Assembly: GCA_046765875.1 (NCBI GenBank)
Contig: JBKPSJ010000010.1
Coordinates: 1-17,667, forward strand
Length of the DNA: 17,667 nucleotides
Direction of reading: 5' to 3'
DNA from: DASRHY01 sp046765875
GTDB taxonomy: Bacteria; Actinomycetota; Actinomycetes; Propionibacteriales; Kribbellaceae
Shown here: piece after piece, positions 1-7,738 of the stretch
How the letters are laid out: each line of letters starts with the position of its first letter
Position numbering within the stretch: position 1 is the first letter of the stretch
The notes under the pieces: generated by a model
Told to the model about the DNA's origin: nothing
Database searches by the model: none
Seen by the model: only the letters and a program-made list of their open reading frames with translations
Translations under genes and position numbers: made by a program

Positions 1-715
1 GTACATGGTTGACGGTGTCGATCCGCAGCATCTCGATCAGGCCGCGCCCGGCGGTGTAGCCGGCGACGTACAGCGCCAGCGCCCGGCCGTGGCCGAGCTT
101 CTGCCGCCGGTCGACCAGGATCACCATCGCCATCACACCGAGGTCCCAGATCGCCTCGTAGAGGAACGTCGGGTGGAAGGTCTTGTAGCTCTCGTAGCCG
201 TTCGGCCGATGCCCCGGGTCGATCTCCAGGCCCCACGGCAGCGTGGTCGGCCTGCCGAACAGCTCCTGGTTGAAGTAGTTCCCGAACCGGCCGATCGCCT
301 GCGCCAGCGCGATCCCGGGCGCCATCGCGTCCGCCGCGGCCAGGAACGGTACGCCGTGCCGCCGCGCGGCCAGCCAGGCTCCGAACAGGCCGAACGCCAC
401 CCCGCCCCAGATCCCCAGGCCACCGTGCCAGATCTTCAGCGCGTCGATCGGGTGCCGGCCCTCGCCGAAATAGAGCTCGTAGTCGGTGATGACGTGGTAG
501 ATCCGCGACCCGATCAGGCCGAACGGCACCGCCCACATCGTGATGTCGGCGATCACCTCCGGCTTGCCGCCGCGGGCGACCCAGCGGTGGCGGCCGAGGA
601 AGTACCCGGCGAAGATGCCGGCCACGATGCACAGCGCATACGCGCGGATCGGCAGCGGGCCGAGATGCCACACGCCCTGGGTCGGACTGGGGATGAACTG
701 CGGGATGTGTGTCAT
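1..715 (-). CDS. lgt: Prolipoprotein diacylglyceryl transferase Lgt (3' end outside window)
   Basis: Lgt moves the diacylglyceryl group of phosphatidylglycerol onto the lipobox cysteine of prelipoproteins at the outer face of the cytoplasmic membrane. The visible 238 residues hold the family landmarks: H97 in HGGLGIWGG (residues 97-105), the GRFGNYFNQE block at 142-151 (equivalent of the catalytic Arg region), and a GRGLIEMLRID stretch near the cut end. Several hydrophobic segments fit a polytopic protein. The ATG at 715 lies 14 bases after the DsbA-like stop, so it is probably co-transcribed with that gene; no strong Shine-Dalgarno is visible. The reading frame is open to base 1, so the C-terminal part (often an extended tail in actinomycetes) is missing. 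A Sco1-like lipoprotein encoded in the same string is a likely substrate. Identification is secure from motifs; co-transcription is inferred. Confidence 0.95.
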   Translation of the reverse strand, partial: MTHIPQFIPSPTQGVWHLGPLPIRAYALCIVAGIFAGYFLGRHRWVARGGKPEVIADITMWAVPFGLIGSRIYHVITDYELYFGEGRHPIDALKIWHGGLGIWGGVAFGLFGAWLAARRHGVPFLAAADAMAPGIALAQAIGRFGNYFNQELFGRPTTLPWGLEIDPGHRPNGYESYKTFHPTFLYEAIWDLGVMAMVILVDRRQKLGHGRALALYVAGYTAGRGLIEMLRIDTVNHV

Positions 716-729
716 GGCAAGCACGAACG

Positions 730-1419
730 CTACAGGCTGGCCGCCGCCATGATTCCCTCCGGTGTCAGCTGACCCTCCGGCAACTGGGTGCCGTTCACGT
801 AGACCGTCGGTGTCCCGGTCACTCCGCGTTGATCGGATGCGGCGCTGACCGACTGCAACCACTGCGCGTACTTGTTCGTGTTCACACACTCGGCGAACGA
901 CGCGTCGTTGATCCCGAGCTTCTTTCCGAGATCGATCAGCTGCTGGTTGGTCCAGGCCTGCCCGAAGTTCGCGTACAGCGCGTCGGCGTACCCGCGGGCC
1001 TTACCGGCCGCGGCCGCGCAGGCGAACCCGTTGGCCGCGCGCGGAGAGACCTCCGGGTCGACGAACATGAGCGGGTTGTAGGTCACCTTCGCCTTGCCCT
1101 CGTCGAGCAACTGGTCGATCGTCGACCCCGACTGGTCCTCGAAGTCCTTGCAGTGCGGGCAGCGGAAGTCCAGGTACAGCTCGATGGTGTTCTTCGCGTC
1201 GGCCTTGCCGACCGTCACGCCCTTGCCGGACTGGCCGGGACCGACGAGCACGGCCGGCTCCGAGCCGCTGGCGGCGGCCTCGACGTCGCCATGGGTGCGC
1301 AGGTACTGGATCGTGACGCCCGCTGCGAGCACGAGCACGATGATCCCGACCACGACGACACCGGTGATCGTGCCGCGCCGGCTCTCCTTCTTCAGCACCG
1401 GGTTGCTGGTTCTGCTCAT
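730..1419 (-). CDS. DsbA-like thioredoxin-fold protein, membrane anchored
   Basis: 229 residues. The N-terminus is basic, followed by a single transmembrane helix (about residues 17-38), so the rest should face the cell exterior. The thioredoxin-fold domain carries the active-site CPHC at 87-90 and the cis-proline loop GTPT at 202-205. Two further cysteines (C134, C178) may form a structural disulfide. DsbA-family proteins of this kind make or isomerise disulfides in exported proteins. The ATG at 1419 was chosen because it overlaps the stop of the MauE-like gene in an ATGA junction; the frame is open further upstream but that extension overlaps the MauE-like gene and is not needed. Adjacent MauE-like and Sco1-like genes suggest a redox/metal maturation team. 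Whether it acts as oxidase, isomerase or reductant donor cannot be told from sequence. Confidence 0.92.
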   Translation of the reverse strand: MSRTSNPVLKKESRRGTITGVVVVGIIVLVLAAGVTIQYLRTHGDVEAAASGSEPAVLVGPGQSGKGVTVGKADAKNTIELYLDFRCPHCKDFEDQSGSTIDQLLDEGKAKVTYNPLMFVDPEVSPRAANGFACAAAAGKARGYADALYANFGQAWTNQQLIDLGKKLGINDASFAECVNTNKYAQWLQSVSAASDQRGVTGTPTVYVNGTQLPEGQLTPEGIMAAASL

Positions 1420-1892
1420 GATTCCTGTCCGGTAAGGGGCGGAGCGGGGTGCGGGTTGGTGTCCAGGGCGAGCCGGCTGTGCGGGAACACAACCAGCCAC
1501 GCGGCCAGTGCGAGCAGGCCGATGTCGCGCAGGATCTCTTGGAGGTACTGGGTCTGGCCGGGCGCGACCTGACCGCCGCCGCCGAAGCAGCCGCAGTCGA
1601 TCGACAACCCGCGGGCCCAGGCCGACCCGACCGCGGCGATGAACAGCACCATCAGCACTCCGGCGATCGCGGCTGCGATCCGGGTGCCGTAGCCGACCAG
1701 CAACAGCAGGCCGAGCGCCATCTCGAGGAACGGCAACCCCCAGCCGACCGGCGTCACCAGTGCGTGCGGCAGGATCTGGTACGCCGCGACCGCCTGCTCG
1801 CTGGTGACCGGGTCGGCAACCTTGATGCCCCCGGCGACGAGCAGCACTACACCGAGGACCAGCCGGGCGATCGTCGAGACGATGAGCTTCAC
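1416..1892 (-). CDS. MauE/DoxX-family redox-associated membrane protein
   Basis: 158 residues starting at a GTG that overlaps the TGA of the Sco1-like gene (GTGA). About four hydrophobic segments are visible (roughly 5-24, 50-68, 72-92, 121-137). A conserved-looking IDCGCFGGGG block at 98-107 puts C100 and C102 in a CxC motif at a membrane-edge position, a hallmark of MauE-like proteins. MauE in methylamine-utilising bacteria is needed with MauD for disulfide formation in methylamine dehydrogenase; related DoxX-type proteins are linked to thiol redox. Here it most likely passes electrons to or from the DsbA-like protein encoded just downstream. The family call is good; the exact partner and direction of electron flow are inferred from the neighbourhood. 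Confidence 0.88.
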   Translation of the reverse strand: MKLIVSTIARLVLGVVLLVAGGIKVADPVTSEQAVAAYQILPHALVTPVGWGLPFLEMALGLLLLVGYGTRIAAAIAGVLMVLFIAAVGSAWARGLSIDCGCFGGGGQVAPGQTQYLQEILRDIGLLALAAWLVVFPHSRLALDTNPHPAPPLTGQES

Positions 1893-2545
1893 TTGTTGCG
1901 CTCCACCAGCATCTCGAAGTCGTGCGCCATATCGCCGATGGCCGCGTTCGACAACCACAGCACGCCGGCCTTGTCGTTCTTGCCGAACCCGATCACCTGC
2001 GCGCCGTGGCCGACCTCATACCCGCCGGACGGCAGCTTCTGCATACCCTCCACCGGTACGCCCAGCGACTGCGCGACGGACTTGATCACGCTCAGCCTGC
2101 CGGTCAGGCCGGTGAACGACGGGTCGAACCGGTCCAGGTACTTGCGCATCGCCGGCCCGGTGTCGCGTGCGGGATCGGTGGTGATGAACACCATCTGGAC
2201 CTCGGATCTGGTCTGCTCGTCGAGCTTGGTCAGCGCCGAGGCGATGTCGGCGAGCACGGTGTTGCAGACGTCCGGGCAGTTCGTGTAGCCGAAGAAGACC
2301 AGCGTCACCGGCTTGGTGGTCGAGGTGACCAGGTTGAACTCGTTGCCGCCGGTGTCGGTGAGCGAGGTGCGCGGCATCGTGTACGGCGTGTCCAGCGTCG
2401 CGCCGCGCAGACCGTTCGGATCGACCTGGTCGGACTTGATGACGGCGCCACCGGGATTGTCCGGCTTCTCGTCAGCCTTGCTGCCGCACCCGCCGCTCAC
2501 GAGAACGCACAGCGCGGCCAGGCTGATCAGGACTGCTCGGCTCAC
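1889..2545 (-). CDS. Sco1/SenC-family copper/redox lipoprotein
   Basis: 218 residues. SCO proteins bind copper and help load the CuA site of cytochrome c oxidase, or reduce its cysteines. The N-terminus is a lipoprotein-type signal, hydrophobic then VSGGC with C20 as the lipidation site. The copper ligands are present: C90 and C94 in NCPDVC, and a distal His, H180, in VGHGAQV. The length fits the family. The GTG at 2545 was chosen because it starts right before the signal peptide and 7 bases after the trpA stop; the longer open frame runs through trpA and contains no credible signal. It overlaps the MauE-like gene by 4 bases. Its position between trpA and redox genes suggests shared transcription with the trp genes, a curious coupling. 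Confidence 0.92.
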   Translation of the reverse strand: MSRAVLISLAALCVLVSGGCGSKADEKPDNPGGAVIKSDQVDPNGLRGATLDTPYTMPRTSLTDTGGNEFNLVTSTTKPVTLVFFGYTNCPDVCNTVLADIASALTKLDEQTRSEVQMVFITTDPARDTGPAMRKYLDRFDPSFTGLTGRLSVIKSVAQSLGVPVEGMQKLPSGGYEVGHGAQVIGFGKNDKAGVLWLSNAAIGDMAHDFEMLVERNK

Positions 2546-2552
2546 AGCGGTT

Positions 2553-3365
2553 TCAACGGGTCGGGGTTCCGGTGCGTTCCCGGCGGACGCCCGCAGCGAG
2601 ACTCTCGGTGAGCTCGCGGACGCTGTCGGCACTCTGTGTAGCGGCGGTGACGAGGGCGGACCCGACCACCACGGCGTCCGCGTACGACCCGACCGCCGCC
2701 GCCTGGTCCGCGTTGGACACACCAAGCCCGACGCCCACCGGCAGGTCGGTCACGGCCTTGGTCCGGGCGACCAGTTCGGGCGCCACGTCGGAGGTCGTCG
2801 CTCGCGCGCCCGTGACGCCCATCACAGCCGTGGCGTACACGAAACCGCGGCAGGCGGCAGTTGTCATCGCGATCCGCTCGTCGGTCGACGAGGGCGACAC
2901 CAGGTACACCTTGTCCAGGTCGTGCGCGTCCGCCGCGGCCTGCCACTCGACGCCCTCGTCCGGGATCAGGTCCGGCGTGATCAGGCCGGCGCCGCCCGCT
3001 GCTTTGAGATCCCGCGCGAACGCGTCCACGCCGTACCGCTCGATCGGGTTCCAGTACGTCATCACCAGCACCGGGACCTTGGCGTACGACACGACCGCCT
3101 CGACCGTGCGAAGCACGTCCCTGCTCCGCAGCCCGCCGGCCAATGCCACCTCGGTGGCGCGCTGGATCGTTGGCCCGTCGATCACCGGGTCGCTGTACGG
3201 CAGGCCTAGCTCGATCAGGTCCACTCCCCCGTCGGCCAGCGCCTTGAGCGCCTCGACACCGCCCTCGTACGTCGGGAACCCGGCCGGCAGGTACCCCACC
3301 AGCGCGGCCCGTCCGTCGTCGTTGGCCCGGCGGATCGCCGTACCGGAGCTGCCGAGCGCCGTCAT
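2553..3365 (-). CDS. trpA: Tryptophan synthase alpha subunit
   Basis: TrpA cleaves indole-3-glycerol phosphate to indole and glyceraldehyde-3-phosphate and hands indole to TrpB through the subunit tunnel. 270 residues, the usual length. Catalytic residues are E52 in IELGLPYSDP and D63 in VIDGPTIQ; Y177 and the GVTGAR phosphate-binding loop (183-188) are also present. The ATG at 3365 overlaps the trpB stop in an ATGA junction, consistent with coupled translation of the two subunits in equal amounts. Downstream the next gene starts 7 bases after the stop. Confidence 0.98.
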   Translation of the reverse strand: MTALGSSGTAIRRANDDGRAALVGYLPAGFPTYEGGVEALKALADGGVDLIELGLPYSDPVIDGPTIQRATEVALAGGLRSRDVLRTVEAVVSYAKVPVLVMTYWNPIERYGVDAFARDLKAAGGAGLITPDLIPDEGVEWQAAADAHDLDKVYLVSPSSTDERIAMTTAACRGFVYATAVMGVTGARATTSDVAPELVARTKAVTDLPVGVGLGVSNADQAAAVGSYADAVVVGSALVTAATQSADSVRELTESLAAGVRRERTGTPTR

Positions 3366-4564
3366 GACTGGTCCGCCTCGTCGATCAGGCCGAACCAGGC
3401 ACTTGCGGTGTCCATGTCCTTGTCACCGCGGCCGGACAGGTTCACCAGGATCGTTGCCTGCGGCCCCAATTCCTTGGCGATCTCGAGCGCGCCGGCCACC
3501 GCGTGCGCCGACTCGATCGCCGGGATGATCCCCTCGGTCCGGGACAGCAGCCGGAACGCGTCCATCGCCGCCGCGTCGGTCACCGGCCGGTACGCCGCCC
3601 GCCCGGTGTCGGCGAGCCAGGCGTGCTCCGGGCCCACGCCCGGGTAGTCCAGCCCGGCCGAGATCGAGTGCGACTCGATGGTCTGGCCGTCCTCGTCCTG
3701 CAGCAGGAAGCTCCGTGCCCCGTGCAGCACCCCGACCTGCCCGGCGGTGATCGTCGCCGCGTGGCGGCCGGTCTCGTAGCCCTCACCGCCCGCCTCGATG
3801 CCGTACAGCTTCACCTCGGCGTCCGGTACGAACCCGGCGAACAGGCCGATCGCGTTCGACCCGCCGCCGACGCAGGCGACCGCCGCGTCCGGCAGCCGGC
3901 CGAGCAACTCCAGGGACTGCGCCCGCGCCTCGTCGCCGATACCCCGGACGAAGTCGCGCACCATCGCCGGGAACGGGTGCGGGCCGGCCGCCGTACCGAG
4001 CAGGTAGTGGGTGGTGTCGACCGAGGCCACCCAGTCCCGCAGCGCCTCGTTGATCGCGTCCTTGAGGGTCCGGCTGCCGGTGGTCACCGGGATCACTTCG
4101 GCGCCGAGCAGCTTCATCCGGGCCACGTTCAGCGCCTGCCGCTGCGTGTCGACCTCGCCCATGTAGACCACGCAGTCCAGGTCCAGGTACGCGCACGCGG
4201 TCGCGGCGGCGACGCCGTGCTGGCCGGCGCCGGTCTCGGCGATCACCCGGTGCTTGCCCATCCGGCGGGTCAGCAGCGCCTGGCCGAGCACATTGCGGAT
4301 CTTGTGCGCACCTGTGTGGTTGAGGTCCTCGCGCTTGAGCAGGATCCGGGCGCCGGCGACCTCCGACAGCCGGGTCGCGTCGTACAGCAGGCTGGGCACG
4401 CCGGCGTACTCGCTCAGCATCCGCTCGAACTCCGCGACGAACTTCTCGTCTGCCATCGCCTCGCGCCAGTACCGGTCCAGCTCGTCGAGCGGGGCGACCA
4501 GCGCCTCGGGCATGAACCTGCCGCCGAAGCGGCCGAAATGCCCGCGGGCATCCGGCTGCGTCAT
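3362..4564 (-). CDS. trpB: Tryptophan synthase beta subunit
   Basis: TrpB is the PLP enzyme joining indole to serine to form tryptophan. From the ATG at 4564 it has 400 residues. K88 in HTGAHKIRN is the PLP Schiff-base lysine, E110 in AETGAGQHG the catalytic glutamate, and GGGSNAIG (233-240) the phosphate-binding loop. The ATG at 4564 is preferred over a GTG three codons upstream (4573) because an AGGTGG Shine-Dalgarno (4570-4575) sits 5 bases before the ATG and itself overlaps the GTG. The trpC stop is 9 bases before this ATG. In Streptomyces a small extra gene lies between trpC and trpB; there is no room for one here. Confidence 0.98.
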   Translation of the reverse strand: MTQPDARGHFGRFGGRFMPEALVAPLDELDRYWREAMADEKFVAEFERMLSEYAGVPSLLYDATRLSEVAGARILLKREDLNHTGAHKIRNVLGQALLTRRMGKHRVIAETGAGQHGVAAATACAYLDLDCVVYMGEVDTQRQALNVARMKLLGAEVIPVTTGSRTLKDAINEALRDWVASVDTTHYLLGTAAGPHPFPAMVRDFVRGIGDEARAQSLELLGRLPDAAVACVGGGSNAIGLFAGFVPDAEVKLYGIEAGGEGYETGRHAATITAGQVGVLHGARSFLLQDEDGQTIESHSISAGLDYPGVGPEHAWLADTGRAAYRPVTDAAAMDAFRLLSRTEGIIPAIESAHAVAGALEIAKELGPQATILVNLSGRGDKDMDTASAWFGLIDEADQS

Positions 4565-4573
4565 GAGAGCCAC

Positions 4574-5389
4574 CTAACTGGTCTGGTGGCGCTGCTGGAT
4601 CGCGGGATGCGAGCCGGCCGCCACGAGGTCGGCGACCGAGGCGCGCGGATCGCGGCCGGTCACCAGGGTTTCACCGACGAGGACGACATCGGCCCCGGCG
4701 CGAGCGAACTCGATCACGTCATGCGGACCGCGTACCCCGGACTCGGCCACCTTGACCACCCGGTCGGGCAGCAGCGGGGCCACCCGCGGGAACGTGGTCC
4801 GGTCGACCTCGAGCGTCTTGAGGTTGCGGTTGTTGATGCCGACCAGCCGGGCGCCCGCGTCGACCGCGCGGCGCGCCTCCTCCTCGTCGTGCACCTCGAC
4901 CAGCGCTGTCAGTCCGATCGACTCGGCCCGCTCGATCAGCGAGACCAGCGCCTCCTGCGGTAGCGCGGCGACGATCAGCAGCGCCATGTCGGCACCGGCC
5001 GCGCGAGCCTCCCAGAGCTGGTACGACGAGACGATGAAGTCCTTGCGCAGCACAGGTACTTCGACCCGGCCGCGGACCGCGCGCAGGTCGTCGAGCGTCC
5101 CGTTGAACCGTCGCCGCTCGGTCAGAACGCTGATCGCGGCCGCGCCGCCCCCGGCGTACTCGACCGCGAGCGCGGCCGGGTCGGTGATCTCGGCGAGCTC
5201 GCCCCTGGACGGGCTGGACCGCTTCACCTCGGCGATGACCGCGACCCCGTCGGCGCGGAACGCGGGCATCGGGTCGCGGGCCTCGGGCATCCGCCGGGCG
5301 TCGCGCTTCAGGTCGTCGAGGCTGATCTCGGCCTGCCGGGCGGCGAGGTCCTCACGGACTCCGGCGAGGATGTCGTCCAGTACGGTCAT
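4574..5389 (-). CDS. trpC: Indole-3-glycerol phosphate synthase
   Basis: TrpC closes the ring of CdRP to give indole-3-glycerol phosphate, the step before TrpA. 271 residues with a complete set of TIM-barrel active-site motifs: E54 and K56 with KRSSPSRG (56-63), K115 in LRKDFIVS, E164 in LVEVH, GINNRNL (183-189) and AESG (214-217). It is a stand-alone IGPS, not a TrpC-TrpF fusion. The ATG at 5389 has an AGGA a few bases upstream and starts 12 bases after the stop of the small HGxxPAAW gene. No trpF is in the window; in actinomycetes the bifunctional PriA normally covers that step. Confidence 0.97.
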   Translation of the reverse strand: MTVLDDILAGVREDLAARQAEISLDDLKRDARRMPEARDPMPAFRADGVAVIAEVKRSSPSRGELAEITDPAALAVEYAGGGAAAISVLTERRRFNGTLDDLRAVRGRVEVPVLRKDFIVSSYQLWEARAAGADMALLIVAALPQEALVSLIERAESIGLTALVEVHDEEEARRAVDAGARLVGINNRNLKTLEVDRTTFPRVAPLLPDRVVKVAESGVRGPHDVIEFARAGADVVLVGETLVTGRDPRASVADLVAAGSHPAIQQRHQTS

Positions 5390-5401
5390 CGATCCTGCGC
5401 C

Positions 5402-5650
5402 TCAGTGCGAGTCGCCGCTCGCGGACGTGTCGGCACCCAGCCCCATCAGTTGCATCACCTTGCCGGCCAGCGCACCGATCACGGCGATGCCGACCGAGAT
5501 CCAGAACAAGACCCAGTTCGGACCCATCACCATCGCGATCGCGCCGAGCGTGAAGGCGACGAGGATGATCACGACGGCCGTCCATGCGGCCGGGGTGCTG
5601 CCGTGCAGACCGGAGTGGCTCCCGGCGTGTTGCTCGGCCGTCTTGTCCAT
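5402..5650 (-). CDS. Small HGxxPAAW-family membrane protein
   Basis: 82 residues. The motif HGSTPAAW at 16-23 immediately precedes the first of two hydrophobic helices (about 24-42 and 46-66), followed by the GKVMQLMGLG stretch typical of this actinobacterial family. The N-terminus is His-rich (H8, H12, H16). The family is regularly seen beside trpC in actinomycetes but has no established function. A good GGGAGGAG ribosome site sits about 10 bases before the ATG, in a 55-base gap that is the only real spacing inside the trp string, so an internal promoter or independent translation control is possible; no convincing promoter was found there. Role in tryptophan transport or enzyme anchoring would be speculation. 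Confidence 0.9.
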   Translation of the reverse strand: MDKTAEQHAGSHSGLHGSTPAAWTAVVIILVAFTLGAIAMVMGPNWVLFWISVGIAVIGALAGKVMQLMGLGADTSASGDSH

Positions 5651-5705
5651 ATGGGGCGCTCCTCCCGCTTTCGTCTCGCCCTATTGTGGCGGTACCCCTC
5701 CGAGG

Positions 5706-6248
5706 TCAGATCGTGGGGTCCTCACCTGCGTCGATCGCCTTCCACTGATCCACCTGCGTCTCGGCCTTTCCGGCGCTCTGGACCCGCTCATACCTCGAGG
5801 TCGGCCGGCGCCATCGGTGCGCGGTCGCAAGACCCGTCAGACCCGCCGCCAGCAAGGCGATTCCGCCCACCAGCGCGACCCACGGCGCCGGTCCGGTGCT
5901 GATCGTGACGTGGTCGGCGAGCACGCTGCTCAGGGCCGGTTTGCGGGCGGCCAGTTCGGCCTCGCCGGGCCTGACGGTCAGCGCCACCGCGATCGTCACC
6001 ACGCCCATCGCCGCGATCAGCAGGCACAGGATCCGGCGTACGAGCGTGCCGGACAGACGCAGTACGACGACCGCCACGATCGAGGCCAGCACCATCGTCA
6101 CCGGCGCGCGGGACGCGGCGTACCCGTTGAAGTCGACGACGGACCGGCCGCTGCCCGGATCGGCCCGGACCCAGGTCAGGTACGCCGAGAGGCCGACCAG
6201 TGCCAGCGCAACCAGTACCAGCCCTTCGACGAGTCGTTGCGATCTCAT
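5706..6248 (-). CDS. Trp biosynthesis-associated membrane protein (TIGR02234-like)
   Basis: 180 residues with four hydrophobic helices (about 8-27, 47-64, 72-91, 122-143) and a charged cytoplasmic-type C-terminal tail rich in K, D and E. The size, four-helix layout and position directly after trpE match the actinobacterial Trp-associated membrane protein family, whose function is unknown. The ATG at 6248 overlaps the trpE stop (ATGA); the open frame extends upstream into trpE but without a membrane-protein start. Together with the HGxxPAAW protein it forms a conserved membrane pair inside the pathway operon. Possible roles are tryptophan or precursor export, or membrane attachment of pathway enzymes; nothing in the sequence decides. 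Confidence 0.9.
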   Translation of the reverse strand: MRSQRLVEGLVLVALALVGLSAYLTWVRADPGSGRSVVDFNGYAASRAPVTMVLASIVAVVVLRLSGTLVRRILCLLIAAMGVVTIAVALTVRPGEAELAARKPALSSVLADHVTISTGPAPWVALVGGIALLAAGLTGLATAHRWRRPTSRYERVQSAGKAETQVDQWKAIDAGEDPTI

Positions 6249-7738
6249 ATCGATTTGAACGTCTCCGCGACGGCGATGGCCGACAGGACGGCGGCCGCCT
6301 TGGTCTGGCACTCCAGGTCCTCGGCGATCGGGTCGGAGTCGGCGACGATGCCCGCACCAGCTTGCACGTAGGCCGTACCGCCGCGCAGCACCGCGGTGCG
6401 GATCGCGATCGCGGTGTCGGCGTCGCCGGCGAAGTCCAGATAGCCGACCACGCCGCCGTACACGCCGCGACGGCTGACCTCGAGCTTGTCGATGATCTCC
6501 ATGGCCCGCGGTTTCGGTGCCCCCGACAACGTGCCAGCGGGGAATGCCGCGGTGAGCGCGTCGAACGCCGTCCGGCCGGCCGCGAGGGTGCCGGTCACCG
6601 TCGACTCCAGGTGCATGACGTGGCTGTACCGGCGTACGTCCATGAAGTCGACCACCTCGACGGTGCCCGGCGCGCAGACCCGGCCGACGTCGTTGCGGCC
6701 CAGGTCGACCAGCATCAGGTGCTCGGCGCGCTCCTTGGCATCCGCGCGCAACTCCTCCTCCAGCGCGTGGTCCTCCTCCGGGGTGATGCCCCGGCGCCTG
6801 GTGCCGGCGATCGGGTGCAGGAAGACCTTGTTGTCGGTGACCTTGACCAGTGCCTCCGGGCTGGAGCCGACGATGTCGAAGCCGTCCAGCCGAACCAGAT
6901 ACATGTACGGGCTCGGGTTGGAGTACCGGAGTACCCGATAGATGTCGAGCGCGGACGCCGCCGTGGCCAGCTCGAACCGCTGCGACACGACGATCTGGAA
7001 CGCCTCGCCGGCGTGGATCTCCTCCTTGGCCTGCTCGACCGCTTCCCGGTACGCCGCGCTGGAGCGCTGCTGGACCGGGTCCCGGTGGGCTGCACGGTCG
7101 GCCCGGACCACGTACGACGGGGTCGGCCCGGCCAGATCGGCCTGCATCGTGTCGAGCCGGGCGACCGCGTCGGCCCAGGCCTCGTCCACCCGTTCGTCGG
7201 AGTCGTCCCAGTTGACCGCGTTCGCTATCAGCCAGACCTCGCCGGTCTCGTGGTCCAGCGCGGCCAGGTCGGTGGCGAACAGGAAGGTCAGCTCGGGCAG
7301 GCCGAGGTCGTCGGTCGTTGTGTCCGGCAACCGTTCCAGCCGGCGGACCGCGTCGTACCCGAGGAAGCCGACCATTCCGCCGGTCAGCGGCGGCAGTCCG
7401 GGCAGCCGCGGGGTGTGCAGGATCTCCAGCGTCTCCCGCAGCGCCCGTAGCGGGTCGCCGTGGTCGGGCAGGCCGACCGGTGGGTTCCCGGTCCAGACCG
7501 CCTCGCCGCCGCGCTCGGTCAGCGTCGCAGCCGAGCGGACGCCGACGAACGAGTACCGCGCCCAGACCCCGCCGTGCTCGGCCGACTCCAGCAGGAACGT
7601 GCCGGGCCGCTCGGCGGCGAGCTTGCCGTACACCCCGATCGGGGTCTCCGCGTCGGCGAGCAGCCGCCGGGTGACGGGGATGACGCGGCGGTCCTTGGCG
7701 TACTCGCGGAAGGTCTCCAGGTCCGGTGTCGCCGTCAC
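6245..7738 (-). CDS. trpE: Anthranilate synthase component I
   Basis: TrpE converts chorismate to anthranilate using ammonia delivered by the TrpG amidotransferase. 497 residues. The feedback (tryptophan) site elements are present: LLESA at 49-53 and NPSPYMY at 274-280. Catalytic-domain landmarks are PIAGTRRRG (309-317), DLGRND (345-350), SGAPKPRAMEI (405-415) and AGAGIVADSDP (460-470). It should therefore be subject to feedback inhibition by tryptophan. The start is the GTG at 7738, overlapping the hisI stop in a GTGA junction. No TrpG domain is fused and no trpG gene is nearby, so the glutaminase subunit must be encoded elsewhere. The alternative of aminodeoxychorismate synthase PabB is disfavoured by the trp context and by the LLES motif. 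Confidence 0.97.
   Translation of the reverse strand: MTATPDLETFREYAKDRRVIPVTRRLLADAETPIGVYGKLAAERPGTFLLESAEHGGVWARYSFVGVRSAATLTERGGEAVWTGNPPVGLPDHGDPLRALRETLEILHTPRLPGLPPLTGGMVGFLGYDAVRRLERLPDTTTDDLGLPELTFLFATDLAALDHETGEVWLIANAVNWDDSDERVDEAWADAVARLDTMQADLAGPTPSYVVRADRAAHRDPVQQRSSAAYREAVEQAKEEIHAGEAFQIVVSQRFELATAASALDIYRVLRYSNPSPYMYLVRLDGFDIVGSSPEALVKVTDNKVFLHPIAGTRRRGITPEEDHALEEELRADAKERAEHLMLVDLGRNDVGRVCAPGTVEVVDFMDVRRYSHVMHLESTVTGTLAAGRTAFDALTAAFPAGTLSGAPKPRAMEIIDKLEVSRRGVYGGVVGYLDFAGDADTAIAIRTAVLRGGTAYVQAGAGIVADSDPIAEDLECQTKAAAVLSAIAVAETFKSI

Noticed and set aside
3503..4963. Long plus-strand open frames opposite trpB and trpC (up to 486 codons)
   Set aside because: High-GC codon bias makes long antisense open frames; composition is Arg/Val/Ala/Asp-rich without domain motifs and they shadow secure genes.
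5651..5705. Internal promoter before the HGxxPAAW gene
   Set aside because: A CACAAT hexamer is present but no acceptable -35 at proper spacing was seen; only the ribosome site is convincing.
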